Assembly: GCF_004366715.1 (NCBI RefSeq)
Contig: NZ_SOQZ01000001.1
Span: 310,001-374,000 of the forward strand
Direction: 5' to 3'
DNA length: 64,000 nt
Source: Meridianimaribacter flavus
GTDB lineage: Bacteria > Bacteroidota > Bacteroidia > Flavobacteriales > Flavobacteriaceae
The first letter of the stretch is position 1; every line of letters begins with the position of its first letter. The position numbers and the translations under genes were made by a program. This document shows positions 63,294-64,000 of this stretch, in pieces. The notes under the pieces were generated by a model that was not told the DNA's origin, searched no databases, and saw only the letters and a program-made list of their open reading frames with translations.

Positions 63294-64000
63294 GTGGAAA
63301 TTTATCATAAAAAGCAAAATTTAAATCAATTCGTTAAAGAATTGAAAGCTCAAAAACTGTCCTTAGGATTAGTGCCTACAATGGGAGCTTTACACGATGG
63401 TCATTTGTCTTTAATCAAAAAAGCGCTTGAAAATAATGACAGGGTTGCTATTTCTATTTTTGTAAATCCAACTCAGTTTGATAACAAGGACGATTTAAAA
63501 AAATACCCAAGAACTTTAGAGTCTGATGTAGAGCTGCTTAAAACAGTATCTAACGATATTGTTGTGTATGCACCAACGGTTGAAGATGTTTATGGTGATA
63601 ATGTAGCGTCAGTTAACTATACTTTTGATGGTCTAGAGCATGCTATGGAAGGTAAATTTAGACATGGTCATTTTGACGGAGTTGGTACTATTGTAAAACG
63701 TCTTTTTGAAATTGTACAACCAGACAATGCTTATTTTGGAGAAAAAGATTTTCAGCAATTAATGATTATCAAAAAGCTTGTTGAAAAGCACAATATTCCA
63801 GTAAATGTTGTAGGCTGTCCTATACATAGAGAAAAGGATGGGTTGGCAATGAGTTCTAGAAATACACGTTTAAAACCAGAATACAGAAACGCTTCTCCTT
63901 TTATTTATAAAACGCTATTAGCTGCTAAAGAAAAGTTTGGCACAAAAAGTGCTAATACAGTGACGGAATGGGTTGAAAAACAGTTTGAAAATCATGAGTT
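63294..64000 (+). CDS. panC: pantothenate synthetase, 3' end cut by the window
   Basis: 235 residues visible of about 280. It joins pantoate and beta-alanine with ATP to make pantothenate. The nucleotidyltransferase motif PTMGALHDGHLSLI, the FVNPTQFDNKDDLKKYPRTL segment, FRHGHFDGVGTIVKRLF, YFGEKDFQQL and the KMSKS-like DGLAMSSRNTRL are all present. The start is GTG (63294-63296) giving MEIYHKKQNL, the family-like beginning; an upstream stop and the lack of an ATG before the conserved motif require it. Transcribed divergently from the GT5 gene. Confidence 0.95.
   Translation, partial: MEIYHKKQNLNQFVKELKAQKLSLGLVPTMGALHDGHLSLIKKALENNDRVAISIFVNPTQFDNKDDLKKYPRTLESDVELLKTVSNDIVVYAPTVEDVYGDNVASVNYTFDGLEHAMEGKFRHGHFDGVGTIVKRLFEIVQPDNAYFGEKDFQQLMIIKKLVEKHNIPVNVVGCPIHREKDGLAMSSRNTRLKPEYRNASPFIYKTLLAAKEKFGTKSANTVTEWVEKQFENHE

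Overview
The window is 64 kb of an AT-rich chromosome from a member of the Bacteroidota, most likely a marine-type Flavobacteriaceae. The evidence is PorZ and proteins with type IX secretion (T9SS) sorting domains, several TonB-dependent receptors, DUF4270, DUF2975 plus HTH and RsiV-like (DUF3298) proteins, a class I ribonucleotide reductase whose ATP-cone sits on NrdB, atpD-atpC split from the other ATP synthase genes, and promoters of the Bacteroidota type (TTG, about 18-22 nt, TAnnTTTG). I see no rRNA, tRNA, CRISPR array, prophage, insertion sequence or transposase. It reads as ordinary core chromosome with a few lineage-specific genes.

Layout. 0-6.5 kb: tail of a CBS-domain gene, a GIDE-like membrane protein, a zinc-ribbon protein, a GNAT acetyltransferase, a short SSB, the nrdB-nrdA operon, a 58-residue Cys-rich protein with a TTG start, and ferritin. 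6.5-16 kb: Tex overlapping a Gdx-type SMR exporter, three poorly known envelope or membrane genes, metG, an outer-membrane protein and an LD-carboxypeptidase. 15.7-22 kb: a membrane-spanning winged-helix regulator, yraN, the tightly packed yicC-gmk-nadD operon (separated from yraN by a pair of inverted REP-like palindromes), a thioesterase, an EamA transporter, an ArsC-like protein, DinB and an RsiV-like lipoprotein. 22-31 kb: metB, a THC0290_0291-type protein, gdhA, an AlgJ/AlgI-like O-acetylation pair, then porZ-recO-TonB receptor. 34-43 kb: two giant T9SS-exported paralogues flanking recX. 43-50 kb: a JmjC-like cupin, a headless gene remnant, flotillin plus an NfeD-like partner, and a TonB receptor divergent from a MocR-like regulator that has lost its PLP lysine. 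50-64 kb: a DUF2007 protein, the DUF2975/HTH pair, atpD-atpC, a TonB receptor with an SGNH lipoprotein, and the cluster glmS, DUF4270, GT5-only glycan synthase, with divergent panC running off the end.

Themes. Envelope biology dominates: T9SS cargo and PorZ, three TonB receptors, polysaccharide O-acetylation, glmS and LD-carboxypeptidase. The rest is nucleotide and DNA metabolism (nrdAB, gmk, ssb, recO, recX) and central metabolism (gdhA, metB, nadD, panC, atpDC). Many start codons were moved downstream of the longest frame, using signal peptides and -7 promoter elements as evidence. The observations most worth following up are the MocR-like protein with Gln at the PLP-lysine position and its direct-repeat candidate operator; the Pho-box-like direct repeat in front of the transmembrane winged-helix regulator; the headless ORF at 44180-44314; the inverted REP-like pair; and the NrdB ATP-cone, which is known from related bacteria. 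I did not find a convincing, wholly new multi-gene system here.
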